From JBLIRR01 sp049472395 (GTDB lineage Bacteria; SZUA-182; DTGQ01; JBLIRR01), in the NCBI GenBank assembly GCA_049472395.1, contig JBLIRR010000084.1, positions 1 to 10,905 on the forward strand: 10,905 bases of DNA, given 5' to 3'. Numbering within the stretch: the stretch's first letter is position 1; each line of letters begins with the position of its first letter. Below, piece after piece: positions 1 through 6,190 of this stretch. The notes under the pieces were generated by a model. It worked only from the letters and a program-made list of their open reading frames with translations, had not been told where the DNA came from and did no database searches. A program made the position numbers and the translations under genes.

Positions 1-222
1 GACCTACTCAATCATATGATTATCCTTAGCGAAGAGCATCTAAGACATGTACTAAAAAAGTATATCAACTATTACAACAACGATCGGTGCCATCTATCTC
101 TTGATAGAAACACACCAAAAGGTTGTGAAGTACAGCACAAGCCATCAGCCTCGGCTAAGGTGATACCTATTCCCAGACTAGGTGGTCTGCAACATAAATA
201 CGAATGGCAAAAAGCTGCTTAA
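1..222 (+). CDS. Integrase/transposase, C-terminal fragment (5' end outside the window)
   Basis: The frame is open from base 1, so the gene begins outside the window; the ATG at 16 is internal. The 73 visible residues match the end of the DDE integrase (rve_3) domain of IS481/IS3-like transposases: a basic helix with paired tyrosines (YINYYNNDRCHLSLDRNTPKG), where N-x-x-R-x-H-L-S-L is the usual post-catalytic stretch, then a short tail with the GG-L-x-H-x-Y motif that closes many members. The catalytic D,D,E residues would lie upstream and cannot be seen. The enzyme would cut and join the ends of its insertion sequence. An inverted repeat at 230-290 follows the stop closely and may belong to the element end. 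Family membership is fairly sure; the exact IS family is not. Confidence 0.75.
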   Translation, partial: DLLNHMIILSEEHLRHVLKKYINYYNNDRCHLSLDRNTPKGCEVQHKPSASAKVIPIPRLGGLQHKYEWQKAA

Positions 223-229
223 GCCAATT

Positions 230-290
230 ATAAAAGAGTAAATTCCCTTAATAAGCTTCTTTCTTTGGGGATAGTCCTGCTCTCTTTTAT
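230..290. repeat. Inverted repeat after the transposase fragment
   Basis: ATAAAAGAG (230-238) and its exact complement CTCTTTTAT (282-290) can pair around a 43-base loop, and TCCC/GGGA inside can pair as well. It starts 8 bases after the transposase stop. It could act as a terminator-like structure or belong to the end of the insertion sequence; there is no T-run directly after it that would settle the point. Confidence 0.4.
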
Positions 291-613
291 GTTTTGTGCG
301 ATTATTCTTGTCATATAGGTGTCTTTTATTCTTTAAATATTTTCGTTTCGATAATAAATTTTCTAAAATTCTCTCAATTAAAGTTCATTTTTTTAGCTGG
401 ATGTAATTTTGACAATAGACAACATCAAGGTTACAATACCTTTGTAATGGCCATTATAGCGGTAGGTTGGGGGGGGAATATCAAGTCATATGAAACACGC
501 TATAGTAATTATGTTAATCCGTGTCCAATAAAGTTTACAGAAAGGAGGTGTGAGAAAAGGATTTGAATGAAAATAAATTGAACTATAGATCAATTATTTA
601 GATTACTTAAGAA
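291..613. other. Intergenic stretch without a convincing gene
   Basis: A 90-codon open frame at 294-566 has no ribosome binding site, no recognisable motif and implausible composition, so I treat it as non-coding. The stretch holds a small perfect stem-loop TTACAA-TACCT-TTGTAA (431-447), which overlaps a 12-bp perfect palindrome TAATGGCCATTA (445-456), and a run of eight G (469-476). A strong Shine-Dalgarno-like AAAGGAGGTG near 541-550 is followed by an ATG at 567 with only four codons before a stop, so it may mark the start of a deleted gene. Confidence 0.4.
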
Positions 614-644
614 AGTTATCTGATCAGTAGTAAAACTGATAACT
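614..644 (+). promoter_or_regulatory. Stem-loop in the leader of the secreted-protein gene
   Basis: AGTTA (614-618) and TCAGT (624-628) pair with ACTGA (635-639) and TAACT (640-644). This gives ten base pairs broken by one 5-base bulge (TCTGA), with a 6-base loop. It lies about 20 bases upstream of the AAGGAG ribosome binding site of the gene at 678, so if it is in the transcript it would sit in the 5' untranslated region. A role in mRNA stability, translation control or as an operator is open. Confidence 0.35.
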
Positions 645-677
645 GACAACTAACTACTAAAAAAAGGAGAATCTTTT

Positions 678-1301
678 ATGAAAAAAAGTTTTTTAGAAGC
701 ATTAATAATTGTAATCTTTTTACTGGTATGCTGTCTCTCAATGACTCAGATAAGTGAAGCACAATTTTTTCCGCTTGTCTGGCAGCCGCCTAATCTAGGG
801 TATAGTAACTCTTTCAGCTATCGACAAAATTTTCCGGGATTATTTAATAACATTGGAAGTGCCCTTGATTATAGTATAAGTGAATCATTAACACCTCCTC
901 CTATAAAAATCCCTTTACTTCCTTCAGACTTTAATCCATGGACAAAAACTGAAGGTGCCTATATGTTAAATAGTAATTTGATTCAATCTTCCTGGTATTC
1001 TGATCCATTAGTCACTAAAGAAGAGGAATCTTCTGACTCTGTTTCTGTAAAAACAGATGTCTTTGGACCTCTCTGGAATCCTACTGGATCTATCACCTAC
1101 TATAATTTAATTGGTAATAATGGATATCTGATAGGTAGTCCATTGTTTGGAATGCCACCTGTAGGCTTTAATACAGGCTATGCATTTCAGGGAGCAATAC
1201 CCCAATTAAACGTTGATAATTATATATATAATACATGGGCTTCTACCGCACCAGTAGCAGCCAAGAGGCTCTTTACTGATATATTCTTCAAGAATAATTA
1301 A
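678..1301 (+). CDS. Secreted protein of unknown function (207 aa)
   Basis: The ATG at 678 follows AAAGGAG with good spacing, which fixes the start. Residues 1-29 form a classical Sec signal peptide: MKKS, a hydrophobic core (LEALIIVIFLLVCCLSM), and a likely signal peptidase I site after SEA, giving a mature protein that starts near QFFPL. The mature part is rich in Asn, Pro, Ser, Tyr and Trp, has few charged residues outside a short acidic stretch (KEEESSDSVS, about 115-124), and has no other hydrophobic segment. That composition suits an exported, soluble or surface-bound protein. I recognise no domain and no catalytic motif. It is a single gene on the plus strand with a leader hairpin upstream (614-644) and a strong hairpin downstream (1381-1419). 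The gene is very likely real; the function is unknown. Confidence 0.8.
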   Translation: MKKSFLEALIIVIFLLVCCLSMTQISEAQFFPLVWQPPNLGYSNSFSYRQNFPGLFNNIGSALDYSISESLTPPPIKIPLLPSDFNPWTKTEGAYMLNSNLIQSSWYSDPLVTKEEESSDSVSVKTDVFGPLWNPTGSITYYNLIGNNGYLIGSPLFGMPPVGFNTGYAFQGAIPQLNVDNYIYNTWASTAPVAAKRLFTDIFFKNN

Positions 1302-1380
1302 ACATAATGTCTTAGTGTCTTAATAAATTGATAGAGTGCCTTATAAATGTCAAGTCTCCTAATTGAAAAAATACTTCTCC

Positions 1381-1419
1381 ATTTATCTTGCTGAAAACAA
1401 TTTTTTTCAGAAGATGGAT
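1381..1419 (+). terminator. Possible terminator hairpin after the secreted-protein gene
   Basis: A stem of about 16 bp with one bulged G: ATTTATCTT-g-CTGAAAA (1381-1397), loop CAATTT, and TTTTCAGAAGATGGAT (1404-1419), including two G-U pairs. It lies about 80 bases after the stop at 1301, with no gene between. The stem is strong but AT-rich, and the T-run lies inside it, not after it. An intrinsic terminator or an mRNA 3'-end stabiliser is plausible but unproven. Confidence 0.4.
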
Positions 1420-1492
1420 AATTAATATTATTTGAAATAAGATAACCTGATTACTATGGCTCAAAACATTAGGGTTCATTACCCGATTGAAG

Positions 1493-1555
1493 AACCTCAG
1501 AGCTTTGTCCTGGCAGCAATAGCGGGGTTTTACCCCAAGGTGCCCTAGCGAGGTT
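1493..1555. other. Nested stem-loop, possible structured RNA or element remnant
   Basis: Three concentric perfect pairings: AACCTC (1493-1498) with GAGGTT (1550-1555), GGCA (1512-1515) with TGCC (1541-1544), and GGGG (1524-1527) with CCCC (1533-1536) around the loop TTTTA. The GC-rich core stands out from the AT-rich surroundings. No neighbouring gene begins directly after it. It matches no RNA family I recognise. Confidence 0.3.
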
Positions 1556-1854
1556 GAGGCCTTTACAGAAAGTATCTATGGTCGGGCTGGAGTATCCATT
1601 CTATCAAGCGAGGTTTCCCCAACATACATTGAGAAAGAGCCTTATGGAAATTAGCGGAATCCCCAACCTGAGCCACAAACCAGATATCTTTTCTCAAATC
1701 CTATATTTAAAAATTTGGAAACTCAAAATCAGGTTGTCTAAAAATGAGGCCTCTTGATCAGCGGAGGAGGTTTTCATTCCTTTGAAAATAGTAAATCCTG
1801 AATTCGTGGCACGATATTTGCCTGATCTAATAAATCTTTCTTTGAAAAAAGTTT
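1556..1854. other. Intergenic stretch, nothing recognised
   Basis: A 67-codon open frame (1554-1757, +) lacks a ribosome binding site and protein-like composition, so I do not call it. No RNA gene or clear insertion-sequence end is visible. The stretch separates the plus-strand secreted-protein gene from the minus-strand genes that end at 1855. Confidence 0.35.
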
Positions 1855-2319
1855 TTAATCTCTATGATTTTCTCTTTGCTTATAAAGATAATCATCATCG
1901 GCAGGCCTGCACGCTGCAAGCTCTGATACCAACATCTTGAGATACTCAATAGCTGGCTCTATGCCCCTTATTTTGATCCACGCTTCAAACTGTGTGCAGG
2001 TTGCTTTGTCTGCCTCAAGCTCGATCAAAAGATCGCGGTATTCTTTAAGAAGGGTAAGATCCTCACCGGTTTTCTTGTAAAGGTACTCAAGGGTAAGGTA
2101 ATAGGGCATATCTACGGTGTTGTCATGAGGCGCGAGGAGCTTATCACCACAAAGCTCAAGGTCTTCAAAGTCCATCCGCTCAAAGAGCGACATCTCGCTG
2201 ATATGCTTTGACATTGCGTTAAATCCTTCGCCATAGTCGGAATGATCGACGATTTTGCCGAAGTATGAAAGGCCTGCATGTGTATAATGCTGATATTTAT
2301 TATGTTTATTAGCAGTCAT
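1855..2319 (-). CDS. Protein of unknown function (154 aa), downstream of the SLOG gene
   Basis: The ATG is preceded by AAGGAG 8 bases upstream, a strong start. The protein is soluble and acidic, with no signal peptide or membrane segment. The middle is helical and Glu/Leu-rich (EDLTLLKEYRDLLIELEADKATCTQFEAWIK in two pieces, about 84-116), and the N-terminus is rich in His/Tyr (HNKYQHYTHAGLSYFGK). I recognise no family. It follows the SLOG-type gene on the same strand after an 89-base gap, so the two are probably co-transcribed. Its GC content is higher than in the flanking minus-strand genes to the right, hinting at a separate origin. It may be a plasmid- or phage-type accessory protein, but that is inference from the context only. 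Confidence 0.65.
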   Translation of the reverse strand: MTANKHNKYQHYTHAGLSYFGKIVDHSDYGEGFNAMSKHISEMSLFERMDFEDLELCGDKLLAPHDNTVDMPYYLTLEYLYKKTGEDLTLLKEYRDLLIELEADKATCTQFEAWIKIRGIEPAIEYLKMLVSELAACRPADDDYLYKQRENHRD

Positions 2320-2408
2320 GACTGTTACTCCTTATAAAATAGTGTTATTATCTGAAAACTTCACCACCCTGCATTTAAGATTAAATCCCGAAGTGCCGCA
2401 TAATGCCG

Positions 2409-3077
2409 TCAGCAGCACAGGGTATAAGGCACAGAGTGTGTTATTCTGCCCCCTACGCTGAATCTTTTGCAGTATGAGCAATACTCAAACGTAATGCCAT
2501 GCTTGCAATTACCTGAAGGATTAGGCACCCAAAGGAAGCTGCCTTCCCAAAGACCGGAGAGTGGCACCCAGCGACCAGCGCCAAGCAGCATGAGAGAAGA
2601 AGGAGAAATAACGGATGCAAAGACTACCACCCGCAAGCCATGCTGCGCTGCATACTGACAGGTAAACCATGTGCCTTTGGATGGTCCGCTGATGAAAGCG
2701 ACCACTCCCGCTGAGCCATCCACCAAGGCACGAGACCGTGCAAAAAGGGCAGAGATATAAGCAGAGCGGGGAGATGAAGAAGACGCTATACCCTCAACCA
2801 CCTTGCCGCCATATTGGATAAACCGCGAAAGCCAGAACCGAATGGGAAGAGAAACACTGAAGATATCGGAAGGAAGATAAATAACCGACGCTATACATTG
2901 ACGAAGTTGCACCAAAGCCTTTAGGGCAAATAGGTCTGCACCGAAAGCACCACCAGAGCCGATGGCATAGCCACGGCGCAGAAGATGAAAAACAACTGAT
3001 CTAACCTTATCTGCCATATCGCAGGCAAGCGACCGGGAACCAACAATGCAGATATACTTTTTATTGATCTTTGACAT
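2409..3077 (-). CDS. SLOG/DprA-like Rossmann-fold nucleotide-binding protein (222 aa)
   Basis: I place the start at the ATG at 3077. It has GGAGGA 7 bases upstream, whereas the longer frame from a TTG at 3092 has no such site and would start inside it. Residues 8-15 (YICIVGSR) form a first beta strand ending in the GSR loop, and GSGGAFGAD at 40-48 is the glycine-rich phosphate-binding loop typical of the SLOG superfamily (DprA/Smf, LOG and relatives). A second signature at about 124-137 (GVVAFISGPSKGTW) matches the 'S-x-GT' strand. Family members bind nucleotides, nucleotide-derived ligands or single-stranded DNA. The C-terminus carries a possible metal knuckle (CKH at 191-193, CSYC at 200-203) and ends in CC, which is not part of the SLOG core. 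The gene lies upstream of an unknown 154-aa gene and may share its transcript. The fold assignment is good; the role (DNA processing, or ligand sensing in a mobile element) is open. Confidence 0.75.
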   Translation of the reverse strand: MSKINKKYICIVGSRSLACDMADKVRSVVFHLLRRGYAIGSGGAFGADLFALKALVQLRQCIASVIYLPSDIFSVSLPIRFWLSRFIQYGGKVVEGIASSSSPRSAYISALFARSRALVDGSAGVVAFISGPSKGTWFTCQYAAQHGLRVVVFASVISPSSLMLLGAGRWVPLSGLWEGSFLWVPNPSGNCKHGITFEYCSYCKRFSVGGRITHSVPYTLCC

Positions 3078-3189
3078 GACGCAATCCTCCAAAAAATAAA
3101 ATTACACGAAAAATAAAAAAACTATACCATCCCACCCACATTTTGCCGTTCCCTTTGTCAAGGTCAATAAAGGGGTTAGTGAGTCTTTA

Positions 3190-3318
3190 GAAAAACTTCC
3201 TTAATTTAGGGAATAGCGTTTTTCCTTAGACACACTTAGTCCTTTTTACCTGAGGAAAAAGGAAGATTTTTGTCTGCCTCTAAGTAAAAGCCCTATACCA
3301 AACAGAGCAGACAAAAAT
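3190..3318. other. Cluster of three stem-loops
   Basis: Three adjacent pairings. First, GAAAAAC-TTCC (3190-3200) with GGAA (3210-3213) and GTTTTTC (3218-3224), with four unpaired bases on the right side. Second, TCCTTTTT (3240-3247) with AAAAAGGA (3256-3263), a perfect 8-bp stem with an 8-base loop. Third, ATTTTTGTCTGC (3266-3277) with the exact 12-base complement GCAGACAAAAAT (3307-3318). The cluster lies upstream of the SLOG gene, which reads away from it. A replication or transfer origin, an attachment site, or a set of terminators could look like this. Confidence 0.45.
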
Positions 3319-3608
3319 ACTCTTTTTTCGAGGGTCGCCTTGATTAAGGGATTTCTGGTGGACCGGTAAGGGGAGCGGATTGATTGTGGATTACGTTAAA
3401 GATCCGATAAGCGAGAAGGGCTTATACTATCGACAGCCGGGGAACCAAAAAAGGCAAAATGGTACAATGGAAAAAGGTGTGTGTGAAAAAACGCATTGGA
3501 GAAGGTGCCCGCATGGGAACAAGGGGTATTGCATGAAAAGGTAGGAGGGAATCGAGGGGAGGATTTGGCAAGGGATAAAAGGAGTTTTGCATGGAAAAGC
3601 AGCTAGTT
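3319..3608. other. Purine-rich intergenic stretch
   Basis: No open frame of useful length or RNA gene is visible. The plus strand is strongly purine-rich (many GGAGGG and AAAAGG runs). A short imperfect direct repeat (TTGCATGAAAAG near 3528 and TTGCATGGAAAAG near 3586) is the only internal structure seen. It leads directly into repeat copy A. Confidence 0.3.
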
Positions 3609-3788
3609 ATTGGGGGTAGGGTTTCGCTATGGGTGCCTTAGGGTATGCGCAGAAAAAAGGTGTTCTTTGCGAAAGCCCTGTGATGCAACCAGTGGCGCGG
3701 CGCTTGCCAGGGGGAGGCGGGATCTTGCTGAGGGTGTATTAGTGCAAGCGACGTGACACTGTGGGCCACCTTGAGGAAAGTTTATTTT
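3609..3788 (+). repeat. Direct repeat, copy A (about 180 bp, diverged partner at 10029-10205)
   Basis: It aligns over its whole length with copy B. Shared blocks include GGGTATGCG, GTTCTTTGCGAA, GCGGCGCTTGC and the 19-base TGCAAGCGACGTGACACTG (3743-3761), then GCCACC and an AT-rich end. Two complementary pairs are kept: CAGTG (3690-3694) with CACTG (3757-3761), and inside it CGCTTGC (3701-3707) with GCAAGCG (3744-3750). One frame (GYAQKKGVLCESPVMQP...) stays open and ends at a stop in the same place as in copy B, although no good start or ribosome binding site is present. It could be a structured RNA, a small mobile repeat, or a degraded small gene. Confidence 0.6.
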
Positions 3789-3839
3789 AGATAACTACTA
3801 ACACGGACGGGGTACTATCAAGATGCTGTTGTGTAGTTC

Positions 3840-4112
3840 TCTCTTGCGGTTTACGATATTCCCTGTTTCCGCTTCAAATATCTCGTTTTTCCGTATTTGT
3901 ATTCGGCCAAATTCTCGAATCACCAATACGGTCCCTCGATACTTGCAAAACGCAGTATAGGAGGCTGGTTAAACTTTACCTGGTGAGGACTTGCATCTTT
4001 CAAGAAAGATTAAGCTCTGCTTAACGCGCTAATGCTCATCTTTAGGAGTGTGAGTGAAGCACCAACTTATCTCAAATCCCTCGCTCAGGACTTATTAGGT
4101 AATCAATCATGA
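3840..4112 (+). pseudogene. Possible degraded coding remnant
   Basis: One frame reads as protein-like sequence interrupted by only two stops (TGA at 3984 after NFTW, TAA at 4011 after ASFKKD). It ends with IFRSVSEAPTYLKSLAQDLL and a TGA at 4110. The uninterrupted pieces have balanced composition and no start codon or ribosome binding site, as expected of a decayed gene end, perhaps a transposase. I cannot name the family. Its last bases overlap the end of the 53-aa gene on the other strand. The open stretches are short enough to arise by chance, so this call is weak. The same DNA holds two small hairpins, CTTTC-aa-GAAAG (3997-4008) and TTAAGC-tct-GCTTAA (4010-4024). Confidence 0.25.
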
Positions 4113-4268
4113 TTTTTTTGCCCAGTAAGTTTGTTTATGACCTTTTCTTTCAAATTCACGTACAAGTCTTAAAGACTCGATTTCGGTAAGTCCATTTTTA
4201 ACTAAAAATACATTACCATTATCATCCTGCCGCCAAACAGACCAAATTGTTTTATAATTTTCTTTCAT
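4107..4268 (-). CDS. Small conserved protein, SPOR-like type (53 aa)
   Basis: The 53-residue frame starts at an ATG that overlaps the stop of the upstream small gene (ATGA, bases 4268-4265), a classic sign of translational coupling. The sequence (TIWSVWRQDDNGNVFLV, then a helix LTEIESLRLVREFERKGHKQ, ending TYWAKKS) matches a widespread family of very small bacterial proteins with the pattern W-S-V-W-R-Q-D-D-N-G-N ... E-F-E-x-x-G-H-K-Q-x-Y-W, often labelled SPOR-domain-like. The beta-alpha-beta pattern with conserved Gly-His-Lys-Gln is intact, so the gene looks functional. The biochemical role of the family is not established as far as I know. The two small genes lie just after an attC-like site. 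Confidence 0.7.
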   Translation of the reverse strand: MKENYKTIWSVWRQDDNGNVFLVKNGLTEIESLRLVREFERKGHKQTYWAKKS

Positions 4269-4435
4269 AAAACCTTCACTCCAATGATTTTGATAATTTC
4301 ATATTCATCAATCCACAAATTATCAGATGAATCATCCCCCTGCTTAGACAGATTTTCCGTTGCCTTTTCAGCTTTTTCTTTACTTGAAATATGCACATAT
4401 AAATTTCGTTTCTTCTTAAACAGCTTATGATTCAT
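4265..4435 (-). CDS. Small hypothetical protein (56 aa), coupled to the 53-aa gene
   Basis: I chose the ATG at 4435. A TTG at 4453 in the same frame would add six residues, but neither has a clear ribosome binding site. The protein is charged: a basic N-terminus (HKLFKKKRNLYVHI), a Lys/Glu helix (SSKEKAEKATENLSKQGDD) and a hydrophobic end (EYEIIKIIGVKVL). The beta-helix-beta outline with an 'EKAEKA' helix resembles small SPOR- or RraB-like domains, but the match is too weak to name. Its stop overlaps the start of the next gene by four bases, which supports real translation. It reads away from the attC-like site at 4488-4554, so both genes could belong to one gene cassette. Confidence 0.5.
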   Translation of the reverse strand: MNHKLFKKKRNLYVHISSKEKAEKATENLSKQGDDSSDNLWIDEYEIIKIIGVKVL

Positions 4436-4487
4436 ATGAATGCTGCAGAACAAAAGCTATTTTAATATATTTTGCAAACTAGGGCTT

Positions 4488-4554
4488 ACATAACCAGTCG
4501 AGCAATAGCAAAGTCCGGCAAACTTAAGGAGCATAGTTAATGTGATTGTTAGGC
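4488..4554 (-). repeat. attC-like site (integron cassette recombination site)
   Basis: Read on the minus strand the 67-bp element begins with GCCTAAC (4554-4548), a perfect R'' box (RYYYAAC), followed by AATC. It ends with GTTATGT (4494-4488), one mismatch from the R' consensus GTTRRRY. The two arms can pair in short blocks (TAAC/GTTA, ATC/GA, AA/TT, TA/TA, GC/GC, AAGT/ACTT) with unpaired bases mainly on one arm, as known for attC extrahelical bases. The site begins 21 bases after the AbiU2-like stop and lies upstream of the next minus-strand gene, the normal cassette position. The inner stem is weaker than in typical attC sites. Confidence 0.4.
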
Positions 4555-4575
4555 ATTTTCATTTTTTTAATTAAA

Positions 4576-4925
4576 TTAGGTTTGGAGTCTAAATTTGCTA
4601 CCCTCACGAATCCATGGCTCCCAGAGCACTTCCATCCAATTGTATTGTCTAATAGCTTTTGTTGAAGACGCACCTTCAGCCCTAAGAAGTAAATTATACT
4701 TACAAAATACTTTGTCAATTACATCAAGAGAGAAATCGAGTTCATTAAAGGCAGCCTACGAAGCTCTCCTGGTGATGCACGATGCGCAATGCGCTTATTT
4801 GCAAACCTTCTGACTTTTTCGCTAGCATCCTTAATCTTTTTCATATCAGATCGAACAGCCTTTTGGTTTAAATACTTTTTATTATGTCCCACAATTGTAT
4901 CAAACGTTTTATTACCCATATCTAA
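4576..4925 (-). pseudogene. AbiU2/HEPN-like protein, truncated and frameshifted
   Basis: The frame from about 4925 encodes KTFDTIVGHNKKYLNQKAV, a helical part (KKIKDASEKVRRFANKRIAH), then GELRRLP. Near 4750 the frame breaks, and the protein goes on in another frame as FNELDFSLDVIDKVFCKYNL followed by LLRAEGASS and ends in PWIREGSKFRLQT with a stop at 4576. The order (F-D-x, helix, N-K-R-I-A-H, F-x-E-L-D, D-x-I-D-K-V, K-Y, LLRAEG) matches the C-terminal half of AbiU2-like / HEPN-type proteins, where the R-x4-H-type motif (here RFANKRIAH) is the putative RNase centre. The N-terminal half is missing: upstream DNA turns into hsdM sequence without a gap. So there are two lesions, a junction near 4910-4930 and a frameshift. 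An attC-like site follows the stop. Family assignment is moderately sure. Confidence 0.5.
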
Positions 4926-6146
4926 GAATGCGATTATCTTGTTTGCCCTTATCAAAAAACCAGAGGGTCGCCGGAAGGGTTACTGTGTAAAACATATTTG
5001 AAGGAAGGGTGAGCATGCCATAGATGAGGTTCTTTTTAACCAATGTCTTTCTGATATCAGCCTCACTATGTCGTGCATCGGAGGCAGAGTTTGCCATAAC
5101 TAATGCTGCTCGGCCTGTTGGCTTTAAAGAGGTGGCAAATATATTTATCCAGAGATAATTGGCATTAGGTACAGTCTCTGCACCTTTATCCTTCTTCGAT
5201 CCCTTTGATTTTTTTCTGGGTACCCCATAAGTGTTAAAGCGCCTGTCATTTTCAACTCGTTTAAGATTTACATCATCCACATTAAAGGGAGGATTAGCCA
5301 GGACATAATCAAACCTTTCAAAACTATTATGGAGGTCTTCATAATAGGTATTGGCCTGGCGGATATCACCCCTGAGTCCGTTAATGGCGATATTCATCCT
5401 GGCCAGTTTCACTGTTTCAAGGGTTTTTTCCTGTCCATAAACAAACATGTCTGTCTCTTTATTATTCTGCATTTCCCGTTTGCGGCGATCAATAAACTGG
5501 GCTGACTGAACAAACATCCCGCCTGATCCGCAGGCAGGATCAAAGACAGTTCCATTATGGGGCTCGATTATTGCCACCATCAGGCGAACTACAGACGTGG
5601 GGTAAAAAATTCACCCCCACCTTGACCCTCTGCCAGGGCAAAGTTACCGAGGAAATACTCATATATCTGACCAAACATATCCCCTGTGGCATCCTTAGGT
5701 ATATTGGAAAAATTCTTTAATAACTGGGTAGGGATAGATGTATCAGTGCGGGTTAAACGAAAGTATTCATCTTGAGGGAGTACGCCTTTTAATTCCGGCT
5801 TATATTCCTCAATGGCATCCATTGCCCGTTTAATGGCCTGATCGATTTCCTTTTCCTCAGGAAGGTTTAACAGATAATTATACCGCGCATGGTCAGGCAG
5901 ATAAAAACCGCATTTCTCAATTGCAATCTCACTTATTGGTTTTTCCCGGCGGGTCCCTTTGAGCTGTTCATATTCTGTGAGGATCTCCTTTTCATACAGA
6001 CTATATTTATTATCAGCAAACTTAAGGAAAATAAGCCCTAATACAGGTGTTGAATATTCAGTGGATTTTAAATCGGAATTTGCCCGCAATGTATCAGCAC
6101 TCTGCCAGAGTGTCTTTTCTAATTTTTTAATTTCTTCTATGGTCAT
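4912..6146 (-). pseudogene. hsdM: Type I restriction-modification methyltransferase, frameshifted and truncated
   Basis: Residues 1-185 are the HsdM N-terminal helical domain (KKLEKTLWQSADTLRANSD, then STEYSTPVLGLIFLKFADNK) up to GGGEFFTPR. One base is then missing near 5592: the expected S-V-V-R-L-M-V is present, but in the next frame, where the protein continues. It contains SAM-binding motif I (DPACGSGGMF) and catalytic motif IV (NPPF in DYVLANPPFNV), the marks of N6-adenine methyltransferases. The C-terminal end breaks off after TLWFFDKGKQDNRIL, about 100 residues short of the family's usual length. AGGA lies about 12 bases before the start, and the gene follows abiEii after 44 bases on the same strand. 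HsdS and HsdR genes are absent from the window, so no working type I system is encoded here. The single-base shift could be a sequencing error, but the truncation is not. Confidence 0.85.
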
Positions 6147-6190
6147 AAGAAAATGGTTCCTTTCAAATTGGCATTCTAAGAGCCACTAGC

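Noticed and set aside
294..566. 90-codon open frame on the plus strand
   Set aside because: No ribosome binding site, odd composition, a G8 run inside, and no recognisable motif.
1554..1757. 67-codon open frame on the plus strand
   Set aside because: No ribosome binding site; the start lies in the arm of a stem-loop; the sequence does not look like a protein.
2467..2658. Plus-strand open frame inside the SLOG gene
   Set aside because: Shadow of the minus-strand gene, which has the clear motifs and ribosome binding site.
3121..3161. Sigma70-like promoter for the SLOG gene (TTGACA and TATAGT on the minus strand)
   Set aside because: The two hexamers are both good, but 29 bases lie between them, far more than the usual 16-18.
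4019..4100. Possible third attC site behind the 53-aa gene (minus strand ACCTAAT ... GTTAAGC)
   Set aside because: The box at one end fits and the position is right, but the arms do not pair and the first box has a mismatch in the key AAC.
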